A stretch of DNA of 64,000 nucleotides from Carallia brachiata (taxonomy: Eukaryota > Streptophyta > Magnoliopsida > Malpighiales > Rhizophoraceae): positions 1,310,689 through 1,374,688 of the forward strand of contig JADCRB010000065.1 in assembly GCA_021464245.1 (NCBI GenBank). Direction: 5' to 3'. Position numbers and translations under genes: made by a program. Shown here in pieces: positions 36,241-48,299 of the stretch (its first letter is position 1; the number at the start of each line of letters is the position of its first letter). Below the pieces are notes generated by a model. That model made no database searches, had not been told where the DNA came from, and was given only the letters and a program-made list of their open reading frames with translations.

Positions 36241-37189
36241 TGTTAGATTTGAAGGATTAACTCAAAAAAAAAAATAAAAAATCAAAGGAAATCGTTGTTA
36301 GACATGCCTAGTTGGTTTGCGTTACAGGTCTGCCAAGATGCGGCTTGCCAATATGCGGCTTGGGTTGCCTTAAATAGGCTTGTTAGAGCGAGTTAGATTT
36401 ATTTGAGGTTGAGATTAAGTAAATTTAACTTAATTTTAATTTTTTTTATTAGAGAAATTTATTTAATTAAATTTTAATTTTAATTAATTTGTAATCTTTA
36501 TAATCTAATCAGTTGTATATTATTTTAACTGTTTGTTTTTATTGTTTTGCATAATTTTCTCCTATTCTCTTGTGGTAGTCTTATGTACAAATTTGTTTTA
36601 TATTAATTCAACAATTTCTTTTCTCTGAAAAAAAAGTTGCTGATAAATATATCGATCATTACACTTATTATCTTTGTTGAGGTCAAAATAATCTCATTTA
36701 AATACTTCATTTAATTATTCTTGTAGTTGTAGACTAACTATTTAAATATTAATAAATATAAATATAACTTTTTCACATCTAATCTTAATATTAATAAATC
36801 TAAAAATTATTATCATGCTTTCACTAATTAAAGAAGCTAGAACTTGAATTAATACTTGGAAAAAGTCCTCCTAATCACAAAATTTCTTTGACAATAAACA
36901 TAAAAGCGATGGTCAACTAGATTTCTTGGGAAACATTTTACCGATAAGCAAATTTTTAAATTTTAAAAATTAAATTAAATTTACTATAATTTATAAAATT
37001 ACTTATTTATTTGTAAATTAACACTAGTATAAATGATAGGCAAACTCCAAGAAGGAAGCGGGAGATGGGAGTTAAGCTACAGTGTAGGCTTCAACATTGT
37101 AGAATAATTTTAAATAAAATAAATTAAGTAGTGATATTTAAGTATTAATAAAATAATAATAAAATTATATAAATTATTAAATAATTAAA

Positions 37190-37440
37190 AGTGGAGGACA
37201 GCTTGGCAATGACAACAAAGAAAGGTGGACGGCGGGCGGTTCGATGCAAGATCTGGAAGGGGGCAAAAAAAGGAATGGAAAACGTCGTCGTTCTGAGGGG
37301 CAATCAAACCTATAAATAGCGTGGCTGTAAACGGAAGGTCGATGAATAACCCTAAGAGGCAAATGACGCCACCCAAATCATCTCTGCCTCCGCCTGTCTC
37401 TCTCTGAGGACAGTTTTCATTCCTCTTCCTAAAATGGTTT
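37190..37440 (+). promoter_or_regulatory. promoter-like block, unit A copy
   Basis: AACCTATAAATAGC (TATA box at 37311-37318) is preceded by AAACGTCGTCGTT and followed by a leader with AATAACCCTAA (telo-box-like) and pyrimidine-rich CCTCCGCCTGTCTCTCT. The block recurs in unit B (TATAAACC at 45155) and unit C (TATAAATA at 53533). No gene is recognised downstream. Unit A has a short frame (ATGAATAACCC...) that stops after 21 codons. Confidence 0.5.
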
Positions 37441-39128
37441 CACTTTTTGTTTTTTTTTTATTATTTTGGCTATTTTTACACAAAGCGAATCCATTTTAGG
37501 AAGGGAATGAATACTGTATTATTGGAGAGACGCTCCCCGCTTCAGAGAGGAAAGAAAAAGAAAAAGAAAAAGAAGGAAAAGAATAGAGAGAAAAGGTCTA
37601 TCGTGCTTGATTTGTTCTTTCTTCTTTTTTTTTTTTAATTTTATGATTAGTCTCTTATATTACAGCTTAAATGTCCTTATATTATTATGGGTTTGTTTCT
37701 TTTCTTGTGCCTTACCCTGAAGCTGTCGAGTGCAGCTTTTTTTTTTTTTTTTTTTTTTCTCCAAGGTTGCAAGATTTAACCATCAGTTCTTGGACATGGG
37801 AATGTAGTTCTGTCAGTTCTTGTGATTTGATTGGATGGTAAAGTTGGATGTGTTATATACTTGTAAGTTACAAAGCTCCTGTCTTTTTTTTTTAAGGAAA
37901 AAATTACTGCGATAGTAGACCTATGCTAAAATTTGTACTAGAATATAATGGTACTTTAAGTTTTTGCGACCAATATGATGTTTTTGGTAACTAAAAAGAG
38001 AAGTGTATATTATTATTTTTTTATTTAAAAAAATATTACAATAATTATATAAAAATTAGATATAATTACTTTAGACAAATTTTTAAACATTAATTCTTCT
38101 AATGTTGTAAGAGTACTCATTTTTTTTTATTGCCCCTTTTTATGTCAATTAAGTGCAGTTCCCTGCATTGCTCTGATGCAAACTTCATAATACAACTCTG
38201 GGCTAGGACTAGTAGCTTGTAGAAGTCCTGCTTACCTGGAAAATTTGCTTGTAGAAGTACAACCTTTTTTTTCCTTTTTGAGTCTTTTCTTCCAATTGGA
38301 AGAAATTGGAAATTATAAGGAGTAACGTATGTATAATGCATATGGAATATTAGGATTTCTATCCACTCAACTGAAAATGCACTACTCTTAATAATAATCA
38401 AGAAACAATACCATTTACTCGAACCTTTTGTTCTTACATTTCAGAAAGGAAGTTCTTAAGGAGATTAATGTGTGAAAATTTCCTTACATCAGAAAATAAC
38501 GCATTTGGGAAAATCTTTTAAATTATAAAAATGATCTTCAACTAAGATGATATATTTGCGTAGCATGTTTCGCCGTGACATTGCTTTTGAATTGGCTACT
38601 ACATCACATGCAGTATCGGTATAGCCCTTGTTTCGATTCCCTTTATAATTCCTGTTGTTAGTGCTCTCTCGATTGTTAAGAGTACAGGTTTGTAACGGAC
38701 CTGGATCAGGCCAGCGAGCACAGCAGCCTCTCTTCCGTGCTCTTTCAGTCTTGACGCTGTGGGAAAGGAATGAGATTGAAAGGTTTTAGCTTTATAGCTT
38801 GGATTGCTTCTTGATGTGATCTTTGAACCTTTCAGGCATCTGAATTTAGTTGCTACCATGTCTTTTTGTGAGGGGGCATTATATCAGACCTTGCAATAAA
38901 AATGAAACTAACAGCAAAATACATATTAAAACTGAGTTTGTGTTCTGCATATGAAAAATGATTATTACAATTTTTAAGTTCTCCAATTTTGCAATAAGCG
39001 AACTTGAGGAAACAGGGTAAAATATCTCCTATTTAGCACAAACTTTATAAGAATATACAATCCAGCAACACATAGCAAACACGATTCCCAAATATGACAG
39101 AGTGGAAAATGGTCGACCATTCCCAAAT
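37441..39128. other. conserved non-coding part of unit A
   Basis: The stretch is rich in poly-T runs but contains blocks conserved in units B, C and D: GAAGCTGTCGAGTGCAGC, TTAAGTGCAGTTCCCTGCA, TTCCAATTGGAAGAAATTGGAAATT and GGATCAGGCCAGCGAGCACAGC. CCTTTCAGGCATC followed by an AATAAAA motif resembles a 3' terminal exon on the plus strand. Together with the promoter-like block upstream it could be a non-coding plus-strand transcript. No protein is recognised. Confidence 0.4.
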
Positions 39129-39794
39129 TTAGATGAAGCTGTTGGCCATAAGTCTAGCAAACTCGTTAAAATCTATCATTCCATCTCCATTGTTGTCGTA
39201 GTTCCTGATCATCCTTTTGCAATCAGCTTCCGTAGCTCCTGTGAGATATAATCTACATAGGACTTTTTGTAACTCTCTTGCAGTAATGAAACCATCATTG
39301 TTCTGGTCAAACACAGCAAATGCATCTTTTATTTCCTGGGGGCTTGGCTCCTGCTCTTCAAACATAACAGCAATGTCGTTTGAGCTAAGTCTTTCTACTC
39401 TGAGTTCTCCTGTTGTTATTTCCTGATCCTCTGCATACTTTTGAATGCGAGGCTTCAGGCTTGTATCTGCAGCATTGGCAATCCGGGTCTCAAGCACTGG
39501 TCTCCCCGCCCGCATTGTCTGTTCATGTGACAGCTTCACATCCACATTTTTGTGAATGAAAGGATTCTGGACTGGGAATCTGGTAGCCCAAACCTTCTTC
39601 AGGTATGCTGCTAATTTGAATAAGAATTGGAGTAAAAACCAAAGACATGAGGGGCATTCTTTGAAGATGATGCAGTCAATAATCACTAAAAATGGCAAGA
39701 AAGCCACCCTGGGTGGAAATGGAATATATTTGTTGGATGCATTTTCCATTGTATTTGTCTCCATGCTATTTTGGCAAAAATAATGGCAGAGCAA
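39129..39794 (-). CDS. CML45/46-like EF-hand calcium-binding protein, unit A
   Basis: A single-exon frame of 221 aa. The N terminus has a hydrophobic, membrane-anchor-like part at about 23-65 (VAFLPFLVIIDCIIF and CLWFLLQFLFKLAAYL). An unstructured linker follows. Two canonical EF-hand loops, DQNNDGFITARE (163-174) and DNNGDGMIDFNE (200-211), each have Asp/Asn/Asp at 1, 3, 5 and Glu at 12. An EEQEPSPQEIKDAF segment precedes the first. This is the layout of the CML45/CML46 group of calmodulin-like proteins, which in memory is next to a lipoate-ligase-family gene in Arabidopsis as here. Compared with unit D the linker lacks 17 codons in frame. It could start at Met1 or at Met11 (METNTMEN). It is the only intact copy in the window. 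Confidence 0.85.
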   Translation of the reverse strand: MLCHYFCQNSMETNTMENASNKYIPFPPRVAFLPFLVIIDCIIFKECPSCLWFLLQFLFKLAAYLKKVWATRFPVQNPFIHKNVDVKLSHEQTMRAGRPVLETRIANAADTSLKPRIQKYAEDQEITTGELRVERLSSNDIAVMFEEQEPSPQEIKDAFAVFDQNNDGFITARELQKVLCRLYLTGATEADCKRMIRNYDNNGDGMIDFNEFARLMANSFI

Positions 39795-39877
39795 GAGGGT
39801 AAGAGAGTTCAGACTCTGGATTAAATTGGAGTTGTTGCTCGTTGGATTGTGTCATGGAGAACCTAATTCCATGTAGG

Positions 39878-39886
39878 ATATATATT
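39878..39886 (-). promoter_or_regulatory. TATA box of the EF-hand gene, unit A
   Basis: The minus strand reads GAATATATATCC about 85 bases upstream of Met1. The matching site in unit D is altered to GTACATATATCC (about 57808-57818), a weaker TATA box. Confidence 0.45.
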
Positions 39887-41722
39887 CTATGCGCGTCAAC
39901 CGAAGTCAAGTCTAGAGGAAAAGTCTGAGAAACAATTGGGAAATGTCCGCATAAATTCTCTTCAAAGTTACGTGGTGATCTCTAATTTTTATTTAAAGAA
40001 AATTATTTTACCCGATCTTCATCTTGGTCATGGTTTGATCACTTAAAGTTTGGTTCATAAGTGGGGAAAATTACCCTGCGAACACTCGCGTCTGCCTTTG
40101 GAAATGTAGCAACAAAAATTTGAGTTTCAAACACACTTAATGAAATAACAGTTAATTTAATAATATTTATGATTTATTTATTTTTAATATTTTAAAATTA
40201 AATATATTTTTTACGATTTAACAGTTTAAATCACTACGTAACTACCAAACTTTCACTTATGCGTATCCACTTATTATTTTCACAAAAATTTTGAGAATTT
40301 AAAAGAATGTCACGAACGAGACTAGCCATTTATTATACGATAAGTTTCCTGTTCTAAATTTTATTTAAATCATCCAAATATGAGATGTTAGATATCCTCC
40401 AAAAAAAAAATATGAGATGTTAGATATGTATGCTCCAATAATAACTAGCCGTGTTCGCCGTGGATTTTTTTCGTTCATAAAAAAAATAACGAGCCACAGA
40501 GGTATTTTCCTAAAATTTGATGATTATAAAAAATTTAAGGATCTACTAACGTTATTTAAAAACTACCGTGGACAATTCGACCTAGATGAGAAGGCTTATA
40601 AGTCTGCTAAAGTCATTAATTATTGTTATTATTATTTTTTACAATAAATAAGCATCCTGTCTTACTAAGTCTTCTGGAGCTGTCGAGGCAGTTTCGAGCG
40701 GTGTCAGTGCAAAACTTTCAAGTAGAAAGGACTTGGGTACACGTGCTGAATTTTTTTTACGAATCCACTAAAGTCATTAATTATTATTATTATTATTTTT
40801 TTAATCCATATTGTATGAGTTCTTTTTATTAGTGTTTTTTTTTATTAAATTAAAATTTAGATATAAATGTGTATTATTTTAAAATTTTAAGAATAGATTT
40901 CAAATAATATGTATTAAAAAAATTTTTCTTTAATTTGTAAAAAACTTTAAAATATTATTAATATATTCAATTGGTACACAGACCAAACACTTTAAAAAAA
41001 GAATAAAAAGCCAATAATTACTTTTTGGGTGAAACCCTGACCGAGACGGGGGAACCATGGAAAAGAAAGCAAGTATAGGGGAAGTTACGTGGAAAAAAAA
41101 TGAAGGATGTTTAATTTGATTTATTTTTTTATTGAGTAAAATTTATTTATAATTTAGATAGCACAATAAATAGGAACTGTTTAAAATGAAAAATAAAAAA
41201 ATTATATAATATTAGATTATTAGTGAATTATGTTAAAAAAATATAAAATAACAAACACAATATGTGTGTGTGTATATTTATATTATATAATATAACCTTA
41301 AGCTCTAACACATTTGTGTATTTTATGTAGAACTAAAATAGTCGTGCGGTCTATCTGATATTACTTAATAATTTTTTTTAATTTGGTTACTTAATTATTT
41401 ATATTACTTTAAATTTACTTTAATTTTACTTAAAAAATTTACCAAATATTTTCCTACAGTTTAATATACAAGTTTACTTGAAATTTCTGTGACAAGGCAA
41501 TCCCATTATTACTTTATATGGTGAACGACTTTGACCATCATTTTCTTTTTTTTTTTTTTGATCCGACTTGACCATCATTTTCATTCTTGTGTTCAACACG
41601 TTCTTTCATCATCGACCAAGAAAGTTCTTGATTGAGCTGTTAACAGGCAAATGCCGTATGGAAAGTGGGGGCGTCACTCCCTTGCAAATTGAATTAGTGT
41701 TAGAATTTTTGTTCACTTTTAT
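39887..41722. other. AT-rich 3' part of unit A (plus-strand order), no gene
   Basis: Mostly AT-rich. It holds the shared blocks TCTTACTAAGTCTT..GTCGAGGCAGTTTCG (40658-40700), an ATT run at about 40775-40800, and AACCCTGACCGAGACGGGGGAAC (41034-41056). Short frames such as 40417-40647 and 40623-40832 are low-complexity and not kept in unit D. Confidence 0.5.
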
Positions 41723-41757
41723 CCCCCCACCCACCCCGCCCACCCCTCCCCCCGGGG
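41723..41757 (-). other. C-rich run; G-quadruplex-prone on the minus strand
   Basis: The plus strand holds blocks of 6, 3, 4, 3, 4 and 6 C residues separated by single A, G or T bases, then GGGG. The minus strand therefore has six consecutive G tracts of three or more with one-base loops, the strongest kind of G-quadruplex motif. Units B (48270-48290) and D (61330-61342) have ordinary sequence here (TTTCTTTTCC), so the run is private to A. Confidence 0.85.
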
Positions 41758-42891
41758 CGTGGATGCCGTTTTGGTTTACACGAAGAAAAGCATGTCCTAA
41801 CTCGAGTAAAACCAAGAAGAAATTTGTTGGAACGTATTCTAAGCTTTACGGGAAAGATTGCATTTCGTAGATGTGAAAAAATTAGATGAGAAATAGATAT
41901 ATAACAATTACAATTAAATTAGTTTGTGCGATCAGATCGATTAATGTTTGCAATAAAAAAATTAATAAAAATTACGTTTATTTTTGTTACAAATATCAAT
42001 CAGATGCTTCATAAAACAATCAATTGATTGTTATACATTTATATTGTATCAGTATTTTTTTTGCATCTATCTAAATTTTTTCTATGAGAAAATAAATTAT
42101 TTTTCCAACAAACATGCTGTGAGTTTGACTTAAAATTATGTAGATTAATCAGAAATCTTAAGTTTTGTGCATTTTATATTCCAATTGGAAACTGCTGCGG
42201 TGGAAAAAAAGAAAAACCATTTAATAATATAAAAAGATTTGGTTGGCGAGTTAAGAGGACCCCTTGCTAAAGGAAACAATAAAAATAAATTTTTGAATTC
42301 GAGTATAAATAAATTTGTAAATTAACCTTGAAATTATTAATGAGTAGGAAGAATCAATTTAGTTAAAGTGATAAAATGAGTGTTTATTTTAAAAAAGACA
42401 TAAAAATTAATTTTACTTAAATTCTTCGATAGTTTATAAATTTTTATTTACCACCTTTTTTAGTATGAAAATTGGCTCATCACGTTCCGTTCGACCATAT
42501 AAATTCTACCTTGCTGTCATATCAGTATTTTAATTTTAATAAAAATAAATTTTAATTTTTTAAAAATTATACAAAATTAAAAAAAAAAATTAATTTCTCT
42601 CTTTTTCTCTCCTCTATCCTCCCTTTCTCTCTTCTTGTCCCTCTCTCCTTCCCTTCTCTATCTATAACCTTAAGTTAACAGAATCCGTCGGTCGGAAATT
42701 TTTAATTTATGTAATAAAATAAGAAGCCCACAAAAACGAGGAGAAAGCTCCTAAAATAAAAGAGGCGTCTTGGTAGATAAACGAAGATTTGTTACTGAAT
42801 TATGGAAGCCATGGAATCAGGAAGTAGCAAGAAAAAGAAACAAGAAACAGTTCGAAAGATAAGTATTAAAAAAAGCTATTATTATTAATAC

Positions 42892-43030
42892 CCAGAAACG
42901 GCCATGACAATGGTGGGGTCGTTGGTGCCATCGTTAATGATCAACCAGTTTTCAGAAGAGGTGCGAAGGAGCTGCTCCTCTATGTTTAGTTGCTGCAGAA
43001 TGGGTAGGCCTTTGAATCTGACACATTCAT
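42892..43030 (-). pseudogene. ligase exon 1, unit B (frameshifted)
   Basis: The exon reads from ATGAATGTGTCAGATTC and ends at the same GG|GTATTA donor as unit C. One base is missing near the start compared with C (GTGTC against GTAGTC), so the exon is 139 instead of 140 bases and the ATG frame ends early. The downstream part still encodes the EEQ..LRTSSENWLIINDGT-type region in another frame. No exon 2 follows it within the unit. Confidence 0.7.
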
Positions 43031-43789
43031 CGCCGGTCGCCCGATGTTCTTGACCACTTGGGTGCTCATTCTCTGAGATGAAGGAAGAACAGCAGGAAGA
43101 AGAAGATGATAATGGTGATGAAGATGAAGAATGAGAGCTGAAACTCCTGCTTCTTGGAAGGAGTTGAAATTGAGCTCACGGTCACACACACCAACGGGCG
43201 AATGGAAATCCAAAGCAATAATTGAAACGCAGTACTTGTAAAAAATTTCATTTTTACCTAAATTTCATTCTTACCCCCTCGAGGGTTGTCATATTATTTA
43301 AGATACTTATTAATTTTATTTTTTTAATAAATAAAATTAATTAATAATTTAATATTATTTAAATATTATTTTTAATTTTTTTATTTAAATGATCTATTTA
43401 TTATTTAATGTAATATTATAAATAAATTACATTCATTTTTAAAAAAGAGTTAAAATAAAAATTTTATTGTGTGTAAAGTGAATACACAAATATTTTAAAC
43501 AAAAGTTAAGTTGCTAACAAGTAAATCTCTCTCTTTAAATTCTATGAAGTTCCCCTCTACATTAGCACTGGCACTCTGACCTGCGGCGGTGGATGCTCTC
43601 CTCCTCCACTTCTTCTCTTCTCTCCACCTCTCTTCCCGATCATTGATGTCCCATCCACAGTGCTGCCATATATTCTTCTACCCCGTTTTCACTTTTTGTG
43701 GTGTGTTAAGTTGGTTTTTTTGCAAATTTAGTTCCAGTAAGGTTTCCTGTGGCCCTTTTGTCATTAGATTTAGAACCCTCTCGAGGTAG

Positions 43790-44120
43790 GCGTCATTTCA
43801 CATTTCCAACAATCGTGTCCAACACCAGCATCGCCGTGCTGACCGTTACGAACAGCTCGGTCCAGAATGTTGCAAATGGAGCCATCGGAGCCACAAGCGT
43901 ACCCTCAACAAATGGTGCAGTTGGTGCCCTCATCGTTGGCACCCCCTCTGTTGCGGCCAGTGCTGCTGATGCTGCCTCTAAAGTCGTCCCTCTCGCAGTC
44001 TTCAACTTTGAAGTCGTTGCCACTCGTCCTGCCGGCAGTGGCGCCACCACCCCCTCTGCCGTTCTCCATTGTCGCCTATGGTTCTGATGAGTTGGGCCAC
44101 TGTGGCTATTTTTAGACTGG
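43790..44120. repeat. GC-rich module, unit B copy
   Basis: Same module as 35830-36240. The plus strand frame reads FTFPTIVSNTSIAVLTVTNS and so on, ending LHCRLWF, with different indels from A and C. Confidence 0.45.
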
Positions 44121-45039
44121 AGCTATATTATAATTATTTCAGTTTATGTTTTTTTGTTTGTTAGATTTCAATGAAATCGTTGATGAGCATACCTAGTCGA
44201 TTTCGTCATAAGTTCGCTGACGTATAGTTTGTGCTGCCCTAAGTAGTTTTATTTAGACGAGTTAGATCTGTCTAAAATTTTGGTATTTGGTAAGTCTAAC
44301 TTAGTTTCGGTTTGTTTTCTGATCAGATGGATTTGTCTAATTGGACTTCAAATTCAATTAGTTGGTCGTATTTGTGACCTAATCAGTTGTAGGTTATTTT
44401 GCCGTCTATTTCTCAGACTTTATACAAGTTTTTATGATACTCTCGTGTTGGTCCTATGTATGGAATCTTTTCATATTAATGCAAAGCGGTTTTTTTGTAC
44501 AATAAAAAATTGCTGACAAGTATATTATTTATTGCACTTATTATCTCGATTGAGGTCAACGTGATCCTGTTTAAATATCTCACTTAATAGGGGAAAAAGT
44601 CCACCTAATCACAAAATTTCTTTGACAATAAACATTAAAGTGATGGTGAACTGGATTTATTGGGAAAAATTTTACGATAAATAAATTTTTAAATTTTAAA
44701 AATTGAATTGAATTTACTATAATTTATAGAATTATTGATTTATTTGTAAATTAACACTAATATAAACGTACTTTTTACAAAACAGAAAAGATAGGCAAAC
44801 TCCAGGGAGGAAGCAGGAGCCAGGAGTAAAGTTACAGTATAGGCTTCAACATCGTAGAACAATTTTAAATAAAAAAATATTAAGTAGTAATATTTAAATA
44901 TTAATAAAATAACAGTAAAATTATATAAATTATTAAATAATTAAAATTTTAAAAAATATATTATTAACTACTATTAAATAATTTATGTAATCATTTTATT
45001 ATTACGTAAAGTTAAACTGTTTGTTAAAACTTAAAACCA

Positions 45040-45300
45040 TGAGGACAGTTTGGCAACGACGACGAAGAACTGGCCGGCGGGCGGTTCGGTGCAAGATCTG
45101 GAAGGGGGCAAAAAAGAGAGGGAAAACATCGTCGTTCGCAAGGGCAATCAAACCTATAAACCGCGTAACTGTAAAAGGAAGGTTGATGAATAACCCTAAT
45201 AGGCTAATGACGCCATCCAATCATCTCTGCCTCCGCTTGTCTCTCTGATATCTCTCTCTCTCTCTCTGTCTGAGGACAGTTTTCATTCCTATTCCTCAAA
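45040..45300 (+). promoter_or_regulatory. promoter-like block, unit B copy
   Basis: Counterpart of 37190-37440. The TATA box is weakened to TATAAACC (45155-45162). A longer CT run (TCTCTCTCTCTCTCTG) follows the leader. Confidence 0.4.
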
Positions 45301-46745
45301 TGGTTTCACTTTTTTTTTATTATTTTTTCTATTTTTACACAAAGCAAATCTATTTTAAGAAATGAATGAACACTGTATTATTAGGGAGACGCCCCCCACT
45401 TTATTCCTTGGTTTGTTTTTCCTTTTTTGTTAGGAAAAAAAAGGAAAGAAAAAAAGAAAAAGAAGAGAGAGGAAAGGTCTTTCGTGCTTAATTTGTTCTT
45501 TTTTTTTTTTAACGATTAGTCTCTTATATTATAGCTTAATTGTCCTTAAATTATTATGGGTTTGTTTCTTTTCTTGTGTCTTACCCAGAAGCTGTCGAGT
45601 GCAGCGCTTTTTTTTTTTTTTTTTTAAGGTTGCAAGATTTAACCATCAGTTCTTGGATATGGGAATGTAGTTCTCTCAGTTCTCGTGATTTGATTGGATG
45701 GTAAATTGGATGTGTTAGATACTTATAAAGTTCTTGTGTTTTTTTAACTGCCCCTTCTTATATAAATTAAGTGCAGTTCTCTGCATTGCTGTGATGCAAA
45801 CATCACAAAGGCAGCTCTGGGAAAATTAGCATGTAGAAGTAGAACTTTTTTCTATTTCTTTTTCTTTTTGGGTCTTTTCTTCCAATTGGAAGAAATTGGA
45901 AATTGTAAGGATTCTTGAGTTGAACCTGCACATGAGTTTTAAACATTTTTTTTTTCGCTTGATTGGATCAAGTCGGGATACATTTCTGATCTAACAACAT
46001 ATAAGCATTGTTTGTATAGGCATCTTTGAACTAGGCTTGGCCCGTCTTACTTAGAAGGAAGTGAGCTTGTCACAGAGTTAGTGTTTGTGTCATTCTGCTG
46101 GTCCAATTGGATAACAACTATGCCCCCAACTTAGAAGACTGAAGTGGAGGAGCTTGCTAAGGATTGAACCCGTTGCCCCCAACTTCGGTCGGCGTGGATA
46201 GTTGACTTCTCCATTGGGTGAGAGAGTAGGGTGAGAAATCCTGCTGGTGTGTCAGATGCAAATTTTCTATTTTAATTTCTTTGGATAGCTAGGAATCGTG
46301 CCCGTGTACGTGTTCATAGACCTGCGTGCCCAGGTAAAGTAGTTGATGCAAGCGATAGAGTAGTCACCTTTTTACTTACGAAAGCAATCTTGCTCTTCTT
46401 TAGTACCACTGATACGCAGGATTCCTGCACTCTCTCTTTTTTTTTGGTCCCCAGGGTTGTATTGGTGTTGGCCACTTCATGGCCTATAGGTCATAAAATG
46501 GCCAGTGTGCCACCAATTTTTTTTTTTAAGAGCAAAAGATGGGGGTAAAAATGTCTCATCGAGCGTGCCAAATTGTAAAATGGGGATACTGTATGTTTTG
46601 AGTCCGAAACAGTTAGATTCATAAATATAAATACAAATTACAGATGAAAATTTAAAATTTATTTGAGGTCGATCTCTGGTTAATCCTCCGATTAATGCTT
46701 TTTGTGTAATTCTACAGCTTGTTCTTGAACTAAAAGAATTAATTC

Positions 46746-47106
46746 CACTGAGAGTCGAGGTTTGATCTCAGGTGGACTAATGAGACTCCGGTGAGAGCCT
46801 TAGGAAGGCTTGATCCTACTCAAATTAGTTGGGTTCTGGTAAGGGCCGTAGGAGGCTTGATCCCACCTGGATTGGATGGACTCCGATGAGAGTCGTAGGA
46901 GGATTAATCCCACTCAGATTGGATGGACTCTAGCGAGGGCCGTAAGAGGGTTGATCCCACTCAGATTGAATGAACTCCGGTGAGGGCCGTAGAAGGTTTG
47001 ATCCCACTCGGATTGATTGATTCCTCTGAAGGCCGTATGAGCTTGATCTCAAATGGACTTAATGGACTCCGGTGAGGGCTGTAAGAGGCTTGATCTCACT
47101 CAGATA
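46746..47106. repeat. minisatellite, about eight units of 46-48 bp
   Basis: Consensus words in each unit are GACTCCGGTGAGGGCCGTA, GGAGGCTTGATCCC and ACTCAGATTGGATG. Units differ from each other by several bases. Related stretches in the window hold fewer units: about two to three at 48540-48670 and one to two at 17980-18060. Confidence 0.75.
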
Positions 47107-47289
47107 TTTAATATCTTGGGCTTTTAATTTAGTGGATGCAACTCAGTAGTAGTTAGAGAGCATACACCTAAAATATTTAGAGACAGAGATGGAGAAAGCA
47201 AAACTTTAGAAGTGGAGGATTTAGTTTTGCTTGGGATGTGTTTGGAGGGCTTGAGGGAGTGCCTATTTATAAACTAAAGATTGTCATCA

Positions 47290-47460
47290 CCTAACCCGAA
47301 CAATGCATGTCATCTAACCAAAATAACATGCATGTCATTTAATTTTCTTCATCTAACTCAAATAATATACATGTCATCTAATTTTTCTCATCTAATCCAA
47401 TCAATATGCATGTCATTTAATTTTATTTTCATCTAACTCAAATAACATGCATGCACCAAA
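47290..47460. repeat. short tandem repeats, four to five units of about 35-40 bp
   Basis: The words CATCTAACTCAAATAA and ATGCATGTCAT(C/T)TAA alternate across the stretch with small changes. Confidence 0.55.
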
Positions 47461-48299
47461 CCCTATGGATTTTTTTTAAAATTGTTTTTGTTGTTTATAG
47501 TGGGATAAGTAAGATCGTACAATTCTACTAATTCCACGACTCATATCGTGATCCTATGATGATTTCATCTAAAAGCAATTTCTCAAGCGATCCGAATCGC
47601 TGGCTTTGAGTGGGATCGTAGGATCATATGATCCTACTATCCGGATCAATCTTAATAACCATGGTCTTACTAAGCCTTTTGGAGTCGTCGAGGCAGTTTC
47701 GAGCACAGTCAGTGCAAAACTTTCAATTAAAAAGGGTATTGAATTTTTTTTTACTAATCTACTAAAGTCATTAATTATTATTATTATTATTATTTTCTTA
47801 GTCCATATTGTTTTAGTTCCTTTTATTATTATTTTTGTTTTTTACTAAATTAAATTTTAAATATAAATGTGTTTTATTTTAAAATTTTAAGTGTAGATCC
47901 CAAATAATATGTTGTGTATTTTATGTAGAACTAAAATAGTCGGACGATCTATTTAAAATCAGTTAATAATTTATTTTTTTAAATTTAATTATTTAATTAT
48001 TTATATTATTTTAATTTTACTTTCATCCTATTTAAATAATTTATTGAGTATTTTCTTGTAGTTTAATATAAAAGTTTACTTGAAATTTTCGTGACAAGAC
48101 AATCCCATTATTAATCTATTTGGCGAATGACTTTGACCATTATTTTCATTCTTGTGTTCAAAATGTTCCTTCAAAAGTTGTTGATTGAGCTATTAACTCG
48201 CAAATGCAGTATAGAAAGTGGGGGTGTCACTCTCTCGCAAATTGAATTAGTGTTAGAATTTTTGTTCACTTTTCTTTTTCCTCCAATTTCGTGTGTGAG

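Larger units (their letters stand above)
34288..42370. repeat. tandem duplication unit A
   Basis: The region aligns by eye with later sequence. Exon 2 and its flank (34288-35150) match 49289-50140. The AGAATCCG...AAGCCCAC block (35570) matches 42680 and 50570. The GC-rich module (35830) matches 43790 and 51480. The AGGCAAACTCCAAG block (37043) matches 44797 and 53172. The promoter-like block (37190) matches 45040 and 53420. The EF-hand gene (39129) matches 57020. The GTCGAGGCAGTTTCG block (40682) matches 47688 and 58677. The TTCATTCTTGTGTTCAA block (41580) matches 48145 and 61162. The end (42060-42370) matches 63315-63620. Limits are approximate. Confidence 0.75.
45930..47660. mobile_element. 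composite insertion that interrupts unit B
   Basis: Units A, C and D continue after GGAAATTGTAAGGA with AGTAACGTATGTA and about 2.7 kb more, including the EF-hand gene in A and D. Unit B instead turns into unrelated DNA. 45930-46540 has mixed composition and no recognisable frame. 46560-47110 is the GAGGGCCGTA repeat family with an internal minisatellite. 47290-47460 has ATG CATGTCAT(C/T)TAA-type repeats. 47500-47650 is a short palindrome-rich end (GGATCATATGATCC). The boundaries and class are not settled. Confidence 0.45.
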
